DNA of 64,000 nt, from assembly GCA_016124525.1 (NCBI GenBank), contig WGNO01000035.1:1-64000 (forward strand), written 5' to 3'. Origin of the DNA: Nostoc sp. RI_552 (GTDB taxonomy: Bacteria; Cyanobacteriota; Cyanobacteriia; Cyanobacteriales; Nostocaceae). The position numbers and the translations under genes were made by a program. Every line of letters begins with the position of its first letter. Position 1 is the first letter of the stretch. The notes below the pieces were generated by a model, which was not told the DNA's origin, did not search any database, and saw only the letters and a list, made by a program, of their open reading frames with translations. Shown piece after piece: positions 55,001-64,000 of this stretch.

Positions 55001-55580
55001 TATCACCCCGGCGACTCCATTGACCCTCTGTTTCCACCAGGGGGACTCGTTCATATCCCAAACTGGTAATTTTTTCCCCAAAGGTATCCAAATCAAATTC
55101 CATTCCCCCATTGACGGTCACACAAAAAGGTGTGAAAGCTGCTGGTGGTGGTAAATGCGGTTGTAATGCTCCTGTGGTGGCTACAATAGCCAAACAACCC
55201 TGGGCTGTAGAATTACCACCATTTGTTTCTGATTGCCATTTCTTATTTACCAAATCCGCTAGGACTTGCATTTGTCCCCAGGTCATTTCTGTTTCTGGGT
55301 CAAAGGGTTCGTAAGGTGAGGCTTCAGAAGTGGGATAAAAATGCACTGTGTACCATCCCATGGCCTCCAACTGTGCATAGGCGCGTCCTGCTTCCTCCAG
55401 GGTTGGTACTACTACCAACAAATCTCTTCCTGAATTTTGCGCTAATGCTGAAGCTACCAGACCTTTAGGTAGGCGAGAAATGCCATTTAACCGTAATTCT
55501 TGTTGGCGATTTAACTTGGAAAGTAATTCATTGCTCAAAGGCGATCGTCCCAAGGCACGCACAATAGAAGAAAATGCCAT
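52074..55580 (-). CDS. mfd: Transcription-repair coupling factor
   Basis: 1168 residues. Mfd pushes stalled RNA polymerase off DNA lesions and recruits the UvrABC excision system. In order: UvrB-homology domains at the N-terminus (~1-330), the RNA polymerase-interacting (CarD-like) domain at ~490-560 ([18 protein letters not shown]), the helicase core with Walker [15 protein letters not shown], the DEEQ box in [28 protein letters not shown] and [10 protein letters not shown], and the C-terminal TRCF domain. The length is normal and no essential motif is missing. Confidence 0.97.
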   Translation of the reverse strand: MAFSSIVRALGRSPLSNELLSKLNRQQELRLNGISRLPKGLVASALAQNSGRDLLVVVPTLEEAGRAYAQLEAMGWYTVHFYPTSEASPYEPFDPETEMTWGQMQVLADLVNKKWQSETNGGNSTAQGCLAIVATTGALQPHLPPPAAFTPFCVTVNGGMEFDLDTFGEKITSLGYERVPLVETEGQWSRRGDIVDIFPVSSEMPVRLEWFGDEIQKIREFDPASQRSALDKIQQITLTPTSFAPIILAALQDNTHFTQAMNRLSTDSELPEGRGRFLGLAFPQPASLLDYLTANTLVAIDEPEQCHAHSDRWVENAEEQWGLGFGEELADIFLKLPKIHRSFDQCLGDVIKFKTLYLSELAEESSGINLASRGLPLTPHQFGKLAETLRQQRDRNFSIWLISAQPSRSVSLLQEHDCPAQFIPNPRDYQAIDKLQINHIPVALKYSGLAELEGFIMPTYRLVVVTDREFYGQHSLATPGYIRKRRQASSKQVDPHKLRQGDYVVHKSHGIGQFVKLESLTINHETRDYLVVKYADGILRVAADQVGSLSRFRRIGDKPPELHKMTGKAWDNTKTRVRKAIKKLAVDLLKLYAARSKQQGYTYAQDMPWQEEMEDSFPYQPTTDQLKAVQDVKRDMESDRPMDRLICGDVGFGKTEVAIRAIFKAVTAGKQVALLAPTTILTQQHYHTLKERFAPYPVNIGLLNRFRTAEERRTIQKRLATGELDIVVGTHQLLGKNVTFRDLGLLVVDEEQRFGVNQKEKIKSLKTQVDVLTLSATPIPRTLYMSLSGIREMSLITTPPPTRRPIKTHLAPLKPEIVRSAIRQELDRGGQVFYVVPRVEGIEELTANLREMIPGGRFAIAHGQMDESELESTMLTFSNGDADILVCTTIIESGLDIPRVNTILIEDAHRFGLSQLYQLRGRVGRAGIQAHAWLFYPKQQALSDAARQRLRAIQEFTQLGSGYQLAMRDMEIRGVGNLLGAEQSGQMEAIGFDLYMEMLEEAIREIRGQEIPKVDDTQIDLNLTAFIPSDYIPDLDQKMSAYRAVAAAKSLEELKYIAAEWGDRYGALPTPANQLLRVMELKQLAKKLGFSRIKPENKQHIVLETPMEEPAWNLLAGNLPEHLKTRFVYSPGKVTVRGLAVLKADQQLQSLLDAFNKMQGAVGEVVVV

Positions 55581-55821
55581 AAGTTTTACTAGAGGAGGAA
55601 GTGGTTAAAGATAATAAAAATTAGAGTTAGTTTATATTCACCATTTTAAAAGTGTTAACCGCAGTATTTTTATTTCTGTGGAAGAATAATATTTAATTAT
55701 TCCTAGGTTAAAAGATTAAAAATATTACTTTATGTACTGTAAAACCATTTATGTGGGCATCTTCAATACTAGATACTAAAAGGTAAGCTACATTCGCTTT
55801 GATTAATGGCAATTCTCAAAA

Positions 55822-57144
55822 ATGTTTTCCATTACTTTTGAAACTTCAGTCCTTTTGGTGCTAATTATTGCCAATGCCCTGTTTTCTTTATCACAGATGG
55901 CAATCGTCTCAGCACGTAAAGTCCGGCTACAACAACTTGCCAATCAAGGAGATATCAAAGCAAGGGTAGCATTAGAACTAGCTGAGTCGCCCAATTATTT
56001 TCTTTCGACAATTCAAATGGGAATTACCTTCTTGGCTATTCTTGCAGGTGCTGTTTCGGCAGCAACAATTACTACACGAATAGCAGTATATATACGGTTG
56101 ATTCCTTTCTTAGCTTCTTACAGTCAAATCATCGCTTTTGCTTTAGTGGTTTTGATGATCACCTATTTGGTTCTGATTATTGGTGAATTACTACCAAAAC
56201 GTTTAGCACTGAATAACCCAGAGGGAATTGCCACATTTATGGCTATTCCCATGAAAGCTCTAACCACACTTGCTTCACCAATGGTATCTTGCCTCAATGC
56301 TTCTACTGACATCATAGTGCGAGGATTGGGTATGAAACCCTATGTTGAGCCAGCAGTTACTGAGGAAGAAATTAAAATCTTAATTGAACAAGGTACAGAA
56401 GCGGGAACCTTTGAAGAAGCTGAACAAGACATGGTAGAGCGAGTATTTCGTTTAGGCGATCGCCCTGCTACTTCTTTTATGACACCGCGTCCTGATATTG
56501 TCTGGCTAGACTTAGAAGATTCTCCCGCCCAAAATCGGCAAAAGATCATTGACAGTGGCTATTCCCGCTATCCAGTTTGCCAGGGAGGACTAGATAATGT
56601 ACTTGGTATAATCACCGTCACCGATTTATTAGCTAGCTGTTTCCGCAGTGAACTAATGGACTTAACAACAGGATTGCGACAGCCTGTGTTTGTACCAGAA
56701 GTTACTCATGGTTTGAAAGTATTGGAGTTGTTTAAACAAACCATTACTTACATGGCCTTGATAGTGGATGAATACGGTGTCATTCAAGGATTAGTTACTC
56801 TCAACGACATCATGAGCGAAATCGTCGGCGAGGTTCCAGAAGAACCAGGAGAAGAACAACCCCAAGCTGTCCAACGGGAGGACGGTTCCTGGTTACTAGA
56901 TGGGATGTTACACATAGATGAGTTTTATGAGCTGTTTGATTTAGAAGAATGGGAAATTGGCGAAAGAGGTAGCTATCAGACATTGGGTGGTTTTGTGATC
57001 AATCACCTGGGGCGTATTCCCGTAGCAGCCGACTATTTTCAATGGCGTGGTATGCGGATTGAAGTAATGGATATGGATGCTAACCGCGTTGATAAAGTGC
57101 TAGTAATCCCGATGGTAGATTACGAAGTAGCCACTAAAGATTAG
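55822..57144 (+). CDS. CorC/HlyC (CNNM-CBS) membrane protein
   Basis: 440 residues. The N-terminal DUF21/CNNM membrane domain (~5-190, with LFSLSQMAIVSARKVRLQQL and ELLPKRLALNNPEGIA) is followed by a CBS pair (~210-335: FMTPRPDIVWLDLEDS, VDEYGVIQGLVTLNDIM) and a CorC/HlyC C-terminal domain (~350-430: SWLLDGMLHIDEFYELF). Such proteins take part in Mg2+/Co2+ transport or regulation; the old hemolysin name is not informative. The gene is divergent from mfd. Confidence 0.93.
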   Translation: MFSITFETSVLLVLIIANALFSLSQMAIVSARKVRLQQLANQGDIKARVALELAESPNYFLSTIQMGITFLAILAGAVSAATITTRIAVYIRLIPFLASYSQIIAFALVVLMITYLVLIIGELLPKRLALNNPEGIATFMAIPMKALTTLASPMVSCLNASTDIIVRGLGMKPYVEPAVTEEEIKILIEQGTEAGTFEEAEQDMVERVFRLGDRPATSFMTPRPDIVWLDLEDSPAQNRQKIIDSGYSRYPVCQGGLDNVLGIITVTDLLASCFRSELMDLTTGLRQPVFVPEVTHGLKVLELFKQTITYMALIVDEYGVIQGLVTLNDIMSEIVGEVPEEPGEEQPQAVQREDGSWLLDGMLHIDEFYELFDLEEWEIGERGSYQTLGGFVINHLGRIPVAADYFQWRGMRIEVMDMDANRVDKVLVIPMVDYEVATKD

Positions 57145-57199
57145 AAAAGCAAACACAAGGAGTGAAAATAGTCACTTCCCAATCACTTATGACCACGCC

Positions 57200-58381
57200 C
57201 TAGGTCTTCGATAACCGCTTAACTTCATCACCTGCTAACATTTGATGAGCTTTTGCTAACATTTGAGGAATTTTATGGGCGTGGGGATTATTCACCAGAA
57301 ATGGTTGCAAGTCTAGCTCATCTAAACTATCTGCTTGATTACCAGGGAACCAGTGACTACCATGACCTAGTAGGTTATAACGCATTTTGGAGTAATCTAC
57401 TAAATCATAGGCGATGGCTAAATTTAACAACCACAAAATCACACGAATATTCACCTGTCCAGGGGTTTCTTCCCAATTGGGTAAGTTAGTATCCCAAGTT
57501 TTTACCCACTCTTCTCCTAAAACAGCGATCGCTTCTTGTTCTAACTTACTCAATATTGGAGGTAAAATTTCCTCAGCCCGGTTTAAATATTCTAAAGTTT
57601 GGAGATGTTCATCAAAATCTCCAGGTTTAGCAGCGCCCAAACTGAGGGTGTGTACTTCTTCGTGACTAAGACAAAACAAATCATTAAACACCATCGGACT
57701 TAAAGGATCACAAAGATGAACTAACTTTTGGGGTGGTTTATATAGCATTCCACCTTTATCTGAGGGACTAATAATAAATACCCCCATATCATGGCGGTTA
57801 GCGGCTGTAATTGCTTCCCAATTCCATTGATTAATGTAGTACCAATGCAAGTTAACATAATCAAATTGACGACTATTAATTGCTTGCAAAATCACATCTT
57901 CAGATCCATGAGTAGAAAAGCCAATAAATCTTACTTTTCCCTCAGATTGTAACTGCTGCGCCACTTCTAAACAGCCACCGGGGCGCATACTGTAGTCTAA
58001 AGATTCCCCATGATTAATACCGTGTAATCCCAGCAAATCTACATAATCCAACTGGAGATTTCGCAGTGATTGTTCAAATGTTTGACGAAATTCCTTGGCA
58101 TCTTCTACAGGGCAAACTTTTGTCTGTACAATTAATTGCTCCCGGGGAAACTGGGGCAATATTTTACCCAATTGCATTTCTGATGTACCATAGCCACGGG
58201 CAGTTTCAATGTGATTAATTCCCACATCTAAAGCTTTGCGAATAGTCGCTTCTAAATTTGCCTGATTATCCCCAGGAATTTCCGAATCGGGGACATCTTG
58301 CCATTTAAACTGGTATCTCATACCCCCACAAGAAAAAACAGGCATCTGTAATTCTGTGCGGCCAAATCTTCTATAAAGCAT
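57200..58381 (-). CDS. Aldo/keto reductase
   Basis: 393 residues, longer than the classic ~320 because of a C-terminal helical extension (~300-393). The barrel begins LYRRFGRTELQMPVFSCGGM. The catalytic region reads HIETARGYGTSEMQLG, where the usual Asp of DTA-x-x-YG is Glu; the Tyr is kept. Lys is in LIVQTKVCP and His in LLGLHGINHG. The cofactor region FIGFSTHGSEDVI is typical. The substrate is unknown. Asp-to-Glu at this site is seen in the related cyanobacterial group as I remember it, so activity is not excluded. Confidence 0.88.
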   Translation of the reverse strand: MLYRRFGRTELQMPVFSCGGMRYQFKWQDVPDSEIPGDNQANLEATIRKALDVGINHIETARGYGTSEMQLGKILPQFPREQLIVQTKVCPVEDAKEFRQTFEQSLRNLQLDYVDLLGLHGINHGESLDYSMRPGGCLEVAQQLQSEGKVRFIGFSTHGSEDVILQAINSRQFDYVNLHWYYINQWNWEAITAANRHDMGVFIISPSDKGGMLYKPPQKLVHLCDPLSPMVFNDLFCLSHEEVHTLSLGAAKPGDFDEHLQTLEYLNRAEEILPPILSKLEQEAIAVLGEEWVKTWDTNLPNWEETPGQVNIRVILWLLNLAIAYDLVDYSKMRYNLLGHGSHWFPGNQADSLDELDLQPFLVNNPHAHKIPQMLAKAHQMLAGDEVKRLSKT

Positions 58382-58542
58382 AAACTTGTATAAAGAGTAA
58401 ATTTTCTAGAGACACAATTAATAGTGCCTCTACTTGTGCTTATTGCTCGTATCTTTGTGTAGTGGTGAGGGATCAGTCGGTTTTTAATCGACTTGAGCCA
58501 TGAGAATCTTAATTTATTCCCTGGCTCACTAATACCTCTACA

Positions 58543-59781
58543 TTAAACAGGATCTTGTAACTCAGCTGTACGCACTGAAAGCAGCTGTGTCTGATTACCA
58601 CGTTGCACTCTCACCTGTAACAACTGACCAAGACGACTATTTTCCACCAGATTTTGTAATTGATCTGCACTGGTGATAGATTCCCGGTCAATTTGTACGA
58701 TTACATCACCACGTCGCATACCCGCGGACGCTGCTGGGGAATCAGGTACGACTCGCATTACTAAAACACCATTAATTTCTGGTATTTGAATAGGAGAATT
58801 AGGGTCAGTGTTATTTTGCCTTGCTAGGTCAGGGGTTAAAGTGATCATTTGCACACCTAAATAAGGGTGAATAACTCTGCCATCACGTTGCAATTTCAAT
58901 GCAATCTCTTTAGCTTTATCAATGGGAATCGCAAAGCCAATACCCATTGCGTCAGGACGAATAGCTGTGTTGATACCAATGACTTCGCCCCGTTCATTCA
59001 ACAGTGGCCCGCCAGAGTTACCAGGATTAATAGCAGCATCAGTTTGAATAAAGTCTAAGCGTTTGTCAGCAATGCCAACTTGGGCGCTGGAACGTTTGAG
59101 GGTACTGACAATTCCCAAGGTCACGGTGTTATCAAATCCTAAAGGATTACCCACTGCGATCGCCCAGTCTCCCACTTGTACTTGATCAGAATCACCCAAA
59201 GGTGCAACAGGTAAATCTCTATCAGGGCTAATCTTGACAACTGCTAAATCTGTGACTTCATCAATTCCTTGCACTTTGCCTTCATAAGTACGACCATCTT
59301 TGAGGCGGACTGTTACTCTATCAGCCTTATCAACCACATGGGCATTGGTTAAAACCAAACCACCTTTGTCAATGATAAACCCGGAACCTAAACCGCGTAA
59401 CTGTTCAGGAGGCAATTGTTGAGGGAAACCATCACCAAAAAACCGCCGAAAGAATGGGTCTTCCATAAATGGGTCTATACGACGAGCAATAGTGCGTTCC
59501 GTATCAATACGTACTACTGCCTTTCCCACACGATTTACAGCAGCGGTAACAAAACTAGTGCTACCTATAGCCACCTTAGCGGGGGATTCCTGTTGGGGGC
59601 TGATACCTGATGTTTGGGTTGGTATGGTCATATCATCCTCACCCCTGACCACAGTCGGCGCCGGGTTGGCTTGGGAAGGTAACACATGAAAAGTACCCAC
59701 CGTTAACGCTACACCTACAATCATGGCTAACAGATAAGAACTGAATTGACGTAGAAAAGCGCTTACTTGAGAAAATCGCAT
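58543..59781 (-). CDS. HtrA/Deg-type serine protease with PDZ domain
   Basis: 412 residues from the ATG at 59781, eight bases after GAGG; a GTG two codons earlier is less well placed. An N-terminal hydrophobic segment (YLLAMIVGVALTVGTFHVL) acts as a signal or anchor. The trypsin-like domain has the triad His in NAHVVDKADRV, Asp in VTDLAVVKI and Ser in NPGNSGGPLLN. A PDZ domain follows (~310-400: GVLVMRVVPDSPAASAGMRR). It resembles cyanobacterial HhoA/HhoB/HtrA, which degrade or refold damaged envelope proteins; which one cannot be decided here. Confidence 0.94.
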   Translation of the reverse strand: MRFSQVSAFLRQFSSYLLAMIVGVALTVGTFHVLPSQANPAPTVVRGEDDMTIPTQTSGISPQQESPAKVAIGSTSFVTAAVNRVGKAVVRIDTERTIARRIDPFMEDPFFRRFFGDGFPQQLPPEQLRGLGSGFIIDKGGLVLTNAHVVDKADRVTVRLKDGRTYEGKVQGIDEVTDLAVVKISPDRDLPVAPLGDSDQVQVGDWAIAVGNPLGFDNTVTLGIVSTLKRSSAQVGIADKRLDFIQTDAAINPGNSGGPLLNERGEVIGINTAIRPDAMGIGFAIPIDKAKEIALKLQRDGRVIHPYLGVQMITLTPDLARQNNTDPNSPIQIPEINGVLVMRVVPDSPAASAGMRRGDVIVQIDRESITSADQLQNLVENSRLGQLLQVRVQRGNQTQLLSVRTAELQDPV

Positions 59782-59993
59782 AATCACAACCTCATCTAGA
59801 AGGTTAATTGTGAGACGTTATGAAACATCTTCCTACATTTATTTTGACAAAATCGATAATAACCCTTGTGTATTGGCCTTGGCATTGTTTTTGTCGGTTT
59901 CTGACGAAAAATTGGTATTACTTATAATTACTTGTAATTAAATTACTGTACAATACTTACATATATCTGTAATCTCAACGAGGCTTTAGGTCT

Positions 59994-60830
59994 ATGGCGG
60001 GAAATATTGGTTCTCCTGATCCCACACAACCACTGAGTGTAGGTAAGGTTATCAGTAATGGAATACGCTTGTATCGTTCTCATGTTCAAGACTATTTTTT
60101 CCTAGCACTCAAGGCCCACCTTTGGGTCTTAGTTCCCGTCTATGGTTCGGTTAAGTTTATAGCTCTCACAGCTCTGATTTCCCGCTTGGCTTTCGGTGAA
60201 TTGGTGAATCAGCCAGAAAGTATCCCCTCTGGTCAACGCTTTGTTAATTCTCGGTTGTGGCAGTTTTTAATGGCGATGGTGTTATTATTTTTTATGGTTG
60301 TGGGATTTAGCCTAAGTATAGTGATTATACTTGTCATCTTAGGGGTTTTCTGGGGCTTTATATTTCCATACGAAAATTCTGCTGCTGTCCTTCTTTTGGG
60401 TCTGATTACCTTGGTGGGTCTGATTGTGGTAACCGGTTTCTGGATCATAATGAGGTTATGCTTAGTATATGAGCTCTTGGCTATTGAAGAAAATGTTGAC
60501 GGGGTGTCAGCCATTAGTCGCAGTTGGCAATTAACTCAGGGTTACGGCTGGCGGTTGTTGTTGATTTACTTTGTGGCTTTTTTAATTACCATCCCGGCTC
60601 GGATTATGATGCCAGTTATGACTAGTTTGTTAGAATTAGTTTTCTTACCGTTGATACTAGATGGATCTAGTCTATATGCTTTACTTTATTTTCTATTTTT
60701 GCCAGCCATCATTTTTAGTATTAGTGCTGTGATTTTACCCTTTTATCAAACTCTCACAGCTGTCATTTACTACGACCTCCGCAGTCGTCGGGAGGGTTTA
60801 GGTTTAAAACTACGAGACCACGAAATTTAA
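59994..60830 (+). CDS. Hypothetical multi-pass membrane protein
   Basis: 278 residues with about six membrane helices (for example WQFLMAMVLLFFMVVGFSL, AAVLLLGLITLVGLIVVTG, WRLLLIYFVAFLITIPA). The organisation, with DGVSAISRSWQLTQGYGWRL before a helix and PFYQTLTAVIYYDLRSRREG at the end, is like the membrane domains of glycerophosphodiester phosphodiesterase-related or DUF975-type proteins in cyanobacteria. No catalytic domain is present and function is unknown. Confidence 0.75.
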   Translation: MAGNIGSPDPTQPLSVGKVISNGIRLYRSHVQDYFFLALKAHLWVLVPVYGSVKFIALTALISRLAFGELVNQPESIPSGQRFVNSRLWQFLMAMVLLFFMVVGFSLSIVIILVILGVFWGFIFPYENSAAVLLLGLITLVGLIVVTGFWIIMRLCLVYELLAIEENVDGVSAISRSWQLTQGYGWRLLLIYFVAFLITIPARIMMPVMTSLLELVFLPLILDGSSLYALLYFLFLPAIIFSISAVILPFYQTLTAVIYYDLRSRREGLGLKLRDHEI

Positions 60831-60922
60831 CTGTTTGACTGGGGTTAACTTCAGGAAATATTTTTTCTTTGATTCTTGAGTCTCTAGGCTAGGATCTGAG
60901 TATTACCAGTGCTTAGATAATC

Positions 60923-61321
60923 ATGAACGGATCAAACCGATTAGCTCAAGAATCTTCGTCAGCATCCCAACCAATCAAAAATCCTCACACTCACAATGCA
61001 GACGACCAAAACAATCATACTCACGGGCATGGAAATTCGGTTCATTCTCACGTTCATAGTCAAGAGTCACTACGGAAAATTGTCAATCGCCTGTCACGCA
61101 TAGAAGGCCATATTCGCGGTATTAAAACAATGGTGCAGCAGGATACCCCTTGTCCTGATGTTTTATTGCAAATTGCAGCTGTGCGGGGCGCTTTGGATAA
61201 AGTAGCGAGAATTGTTTTAGATGAACATTTAAGTGAGTGTATTGCTAGAGCAGCACAAGAAGGCAATATGGAAGTGGAAATTGAACAGTTAAAAGCTGCT
61301 TTAGACCGATTTTTACCGTAA
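60923..61321 (+). CDS. CsoR/RcnR family metal-sensing repressor (InrS-like)
   Basis: 132 residues. The core (~48-132) is the all-helical CsoR/RcnR fold (IVNRLSRIEGHIRGIKTMV). The metal ligands Cys77 (DTPCPDVL), His102 and Cys106 (DEHLSECIARA) match the Cys-His-Cys pattern of CsoR and InrS. The ~45-residue N-terminal extension is His-rich (HTHNADDQNNHTHGHGNSVH), as in nickel sensor InrS of Synechocystis, favouring Ni2+ over Cu+. No metal exporter gene is adjacent. It lies 92 bases after the membrane protein gene. Confidence 0.9.
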   Translation: MNGSNRLAQESSSASQPIKNPHTHNADDQNNHTHGHGNSVHSHVHSQESLRKIVNRLSRIEGHIRGIKTMVQQDTPCPDVLLQIAAVRGALDKVARIVLDEHLSECIARAAQEGNMEVEIEQLKAALDRFLP

Positions 61322-61383
61322 TAGGCTAGGCTATGACAGGGGTTTAGTTAGTTAGAGTGTATTTTCAGACAGTCTAATTTTCC

Positions 61384-62493
61384 CTAATAGGCACAAGCGA
61401 TCGCTAATTCAGCGTGTTGTTTGAGTATATCTTGCTCCAAGGTATGGATCATATATTGGGGGGTGATTGCTAGTAATTTGTCAATTCTTTCTTTGGCTGC
61501 GGCTACAACTGATTGGTCTAAGCTACCATCAGTTAAGGAATTAACAAAATCTTCAGCCATCCCATAGGTACTCTCAATAGATATTGAATCAATATTACGG
61601 GAAACGATAAATAAGTCACAGCCAGCATTAAAGGCGCGTGCTACGGTACCGGCATGGGTAAACATATCTGACACAGCTTTCATATCTAGGTCGTCAGATA
61701 CAATCACTCCTTTAAAGCCCAATTCTTCCCTGAGTATGCTCTTGAGAATCCCTGGAGAAAGTGTTGCCGGCAAATACGCATCTATCTTGGGGAATAAAAT
61801 GTGAGCTGTCATGACTAAAGGAATTTCCTCGGCTATGAGTACTTGAAATGGTATCAGTTCTCGTTTCCGCAGGTCTTCTAAGGAGAGGTTGAGTATTGGT
61901 AATTCAATATGAGAGTCTTTGCTGGTGTCTCCATGTCCAGGAAAATGTTTAGCACATCCTAATATTCCTGCTTCCTGTAGTCCTTGATAGTATTCACGCA
62001 CCGCTTCAGCTGTTGTTTCTGGGGTGCGACCAAAGGCACGAGGCCCGATAATCGGATTTTGAGCATGGGAAAAAATATCTGCTACAGGAGACCAAGACAA
62101 ATTTATTCCCAAGGATTTTAATTCTATACCAGTAGCTGTTGCTACTTGACGTACTGACGATAAGCTTTTTCCTGTTTTTGTCTCTGGCAATAATAAAGCA
62201 TAGGGAAAGCGGGTAATTGGTGGAGGTGTCCGAACTACCCTTCCCCCTTCGTGATCTAATGTCATAAACATGGAATCACGTTCAGTATATTTTTTGATTT
62301 GCTCGTTTAGCTCCTTAAAGTTTTCCAGCCAAACTTCATAACGATGACCATCCAGAAAGTTTTTAGCGAAAAATATTACTCCAGCTGGTTTTAATTCACT
62401 CAGGATGCGTTTATCATCATCACTTAATGAAGTACCAGAAACACCAACTATTAAGTGACGTCCAAAGCTTTCTAGCTGTTGAGATGTTGCCAT
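61384..62493 (-). CDS. nagZ: Beta-N-acetylhexosaminidase NagZ-like (GH3)
   Basis: 369 residues from the ATG at 62493 (MATSQQLESFGRHLIVGVSG); longer starts add an Asn/His-rich extension without family support. GH3 signatures are the GVIFFAKNFLDG region, KHFPGHGDTSKDSH with the catalytic His/Asp dyad of NagZ, and VSDDLDMKAVSDMF with the nucleophile Asp. NagZ releases GlcNAc from peptidoglycan turnover products in the cytoplasm. There is no signal peptide. It may feed the pathway that includes the nagA product of this window. Confidence 0.9.
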   Translation of the reverse strand: MATSQQLESFGRHLIVGVSGTSLSDDDKRILSELKPAGVIFFAKNFLDGHRYEVWLENFKELNEQIKKYTERDSMFMTLDHEGGRVVRTPPPITRFPYALLLPETKTGKSLSSVRQVATATGIELKSLGINLSWSPVADIFSHAQNPIIGPRAFGRTPETTAEAVREYYQGLQEAGILGCAKHFPGHGDTSKDSHIELPILNLSLEDLRKRELIPFQVLIAEEIPLVMTAHILFPKIDAYLPATLSPGILKSILREELGFKGVIVSDDLDMKAVSDMFTHAGTVARAFNAGCDLFIVSRNIDSISIESTYGMAEDFVNSLTDGSLDQSVVAAAKERIDKLLAITPQYMIHTLEQDILKQHAELAIACAY

Positions 62494-62782
62494 AATGCTT
62501 GACCTGTGATTCATTAACAAATGATTAATTAACAAACAAATCCTGCTCAGGAGGTAATAGCAGTTAAAAAGCTGTTTTTTATATACATGTTTATTCCTTG
62601 GGAAGATTACTATATGAGCAAAACCTGATACAATCCAATACTTTATTTTTTGTAAAAATTCGCTTTCTTAAGCCTATAGCTCAGAAGTAATCAGGCATAA
62701 ACCCGGTTCGCATCTAGGCTGCATTAATTTTGATGTGTGTTGCCAATGCCAGGAATTGATACCTAATTAAAGTAGCATGATT

Positions 62783-63607
62783 TTACTGATTTTTTAATTT
62801 CTCTGCTTCAATAAGCCGAATTGCCAGAATAGTTTCTGCTAGAACGCGATGGAATACGTAATACCAACCATGCCAACCATTGAAAATCCACCCTTCAATA
62901 ATCAAACAATAGAAAAAAACCATCCCAGGAGCCAAGATTTTTTTTCTCCGGATTCGATCAACCCAATCAAGTTCGTTGACGGGAGTTTCTAGTATTTTCT
63001 TGGCTTCTAACACTGTGTAGCGTTCCTGTGACCATAACCAACGACTAAACGATTTACGATCATCGTGGTACAGATAGCTAGAGAGTAACGCTGATTTACC
63101 AGTCAATTGTAAAACCTGTGTATGTCCATCATCAATGTAAGTGGCTTTGCTTTTTTTAAACAAAACTTGACGTGGAGGAAGTATTCTGGTTTTGCGAACA
63201 GGTTTGCCCAACACACAGTAATTGAACTTGACAAAGTAGCCATCAATTTCTCCATCCACAGGTAAAGCTGCCATTTCAGAGATTAAATCATCTGTAACTA
63301 CATAATCTGCATCCAAAGAAAGTACCCAAGGAGATTTGACTTGCTCTAAGCCATAGTTCCATTGTTGACCGTGGGTATCAAATTTACGTTTAAATACTTC
63401 TACTTGGGAATAGGAGTTGAGAATTTCTAAGGTTGTATCGGTACTATAGCTATCAACAACTATGATTTTTTTAGCCCAAAAAAGTTGTTGGAGGGTACGC
63501 TCAATATTCGCTGCTTCATTGTAAGTCAGAATCACAGGCGTAATCTGTTTTAACATCGATACCATTTCATTAGAATTAAAGGAATTCTCTGCAGTAGATG
63601 TCGCCAT
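62783..63607 (-). CDS. Family 2 glycosyltransferase, WaaE/KdtX-like
   Basis: 274 residues. The GT2 domain begins TPVILTYNEAANIERTLQQL, with IVVDSYSTDTTLEIL, HGQQWNYGLEQVKSPWVLSL and DADYVVTDDL (the metal-binding DxD-type site). It resembles the glycosyltransferases of lipopolysaccharide inner core, such as WaaE/KdtX. A C-terminal amphipathic region (GMVFFYCLIIEGWIFNG) may bind the membrane. The sugar donor is unknown. Alternative Met starts exist at residues 15 and 18. Confidence 0.87.
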   Translation of the reverse strand: MATSTAENSFNSNEMVSMLKQITPVILTYNEAANIERTLQQLFWAKKIIVVDSYSTDTTLEILNSYSQVEVFKRKFDTHGQQWNYGLEQVKSPWVLSLDADYVVTDDLISEMAALPVDGEIDGYFVKFNYCVLGKPVRKTRILPPRQVLFKKSKATYIDDGHTQVLQLTGKSALLSSYLYHDDRKSFSRWLWSQERYTVLEAKKILETPVNELDWVDRIRRKKILAPGMVFFYCLIIEGWIFNGWHGWYYVFHRVLAETILAIRLIEAEKLKNQ

Positions 63608-64000
63608 AGGAGATGAGATAATTGATCTAGTTCTTAATTGAGTCTTGTTATTTGGATAGCATAGATAAGCAAAAATTTGTCAATTTTTCAGCAATCAGTC
63701 AAATAATTACCATCAAATAAATGCAATCTGGGTTATAGTAGTGATTTCTATGGACACCTACTAATTTGCGTAGAGTGTCCTTGGTGTAGGAGATACAGTG
63801 GTGGAAAATTATTTTTAACTGCTAAGTCGCGAAAATCGGTAATGACAGTAATCTGGTTAAGTGGGATGGAAACAAAAATCTTGCCTCACATCCACAGGAT
63901 GAATTACTGAAGTGGTAATGATACCGGGGGTGTGCTGTTGTTTGTGTATCATAATCAAGTTGCCTGGCAGAGAAGTTTTTGAACAAGGGGTGGCAGAATC
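63608..64000. other. Intergenic right edge of the window
   Basis: About 390 bases upstream of the glycosyltransferase gene. I see no gene, RNA or repeat that I can support. Confidence 0.5.

Overview
The window is a chromosomal stretch from a filamentous, heterocyst-forming cyanobacterium (Nostocales; genus not determined). The evidence is a complete phycocyanin rod operon, a patA gene for heterocyst patterning, chlM, ccmP, cyanobacterial sucrose synthase, the HIP1 octamer GCGATCGC scattered through many genes, and AT-rich intergenic DNA carrying heptamer repeats (ACAGTCA) typical of these genomes. No insertion sequence, prophage, rRNA operon or CRISPR array is visible. One tRNA gene (His) is present.

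Layout. 1-3.6 kb: a repeat-rich DUF4214-type surface/secreted protein cut by the window edge, a predicted exported protein, and purE. 3.6-7.7 kb: nagA and a CPA2 antiporter with stress-protein domains, flanked by two copies of a ~145-bp intergenic repeat. 7.8-14 kb: chlM, two small membrane genes, putA and an SDR. 14.3-17.1 kb: ccmP (carboxysome shell) with a pentapeptide-repeat gene, then a D12-class adenine methyltransferase overlapping a small ORF, followed by a candidate 90-bp MITE. 17.2-23.8 kb (minus strand): cpcB-cpcA-cpcC-cpcD-cpcE-cpcF-cpcG1-cpcG2-cpcG4. 24.5-32.4 kb: rluD, patA, a methyltransferase/FAD-monooxygenase pair, the siroheme genes cobA and sirB, a DUF4359 gene and tRNA-His. 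32.6-41.4 kb: susA, a peptidoglycan-binding protein, a Ca2+/H+ antiporter, a GH57/DUF3536 glycosidase and a PsiE-like gene. 46.8-64 kb: a PstS/SphX phosphate-binding lipoprotein, an RNA m5C methyltransferase, DUF2157 plus GDYXXLXY genes, mfd, a CorC/HlyC protein, an aldo/keto reductase, an HtrA protease, a CsoR/InrS-type metal sensor, nagZ and a family 2 glycosyltransferase.

The most unusual locus is 41.6-46.3 kb. It is a tight four-gene operon encoding a small unrecognised protein, a MotA/TolQ-like motor protein with a very long cytoplasmic tail (ZorA-like), a MotB/OmpA-like stator partner with the conserved membrane aspartate (ZorB-like), and an EH-signature protein (ZorC-like). This is the core of the Zorya anti-phage system, but the helicase/nuclease ZorD, or the alternative effector ZorE, is not in the window. 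The space after zorC holds no gene and is followed by an unrelated phosphate-binding protein. The extra small gene overlaps the start of zorA and is a candidate new component. The operon is therefore either an undescribed Zorya variant, a split system with its effector elsewhere, or a degenerate locus.

Functionally the rest is core physiology: light harvesting (cpc, chlM), carbon handling (ccmP, susA, GH57), cell-wall amino-sugar recycling (nagA, nagZ), siroheme for nitrite/sulfite reductases, and proline catabolism. Start sites were revised where a Shine-Dalgarno sequence or family alignment favoured a different codon; these choices are stated in each entry. All family assignments come from reading the sequence and from remembered family signatures, not from database searches.
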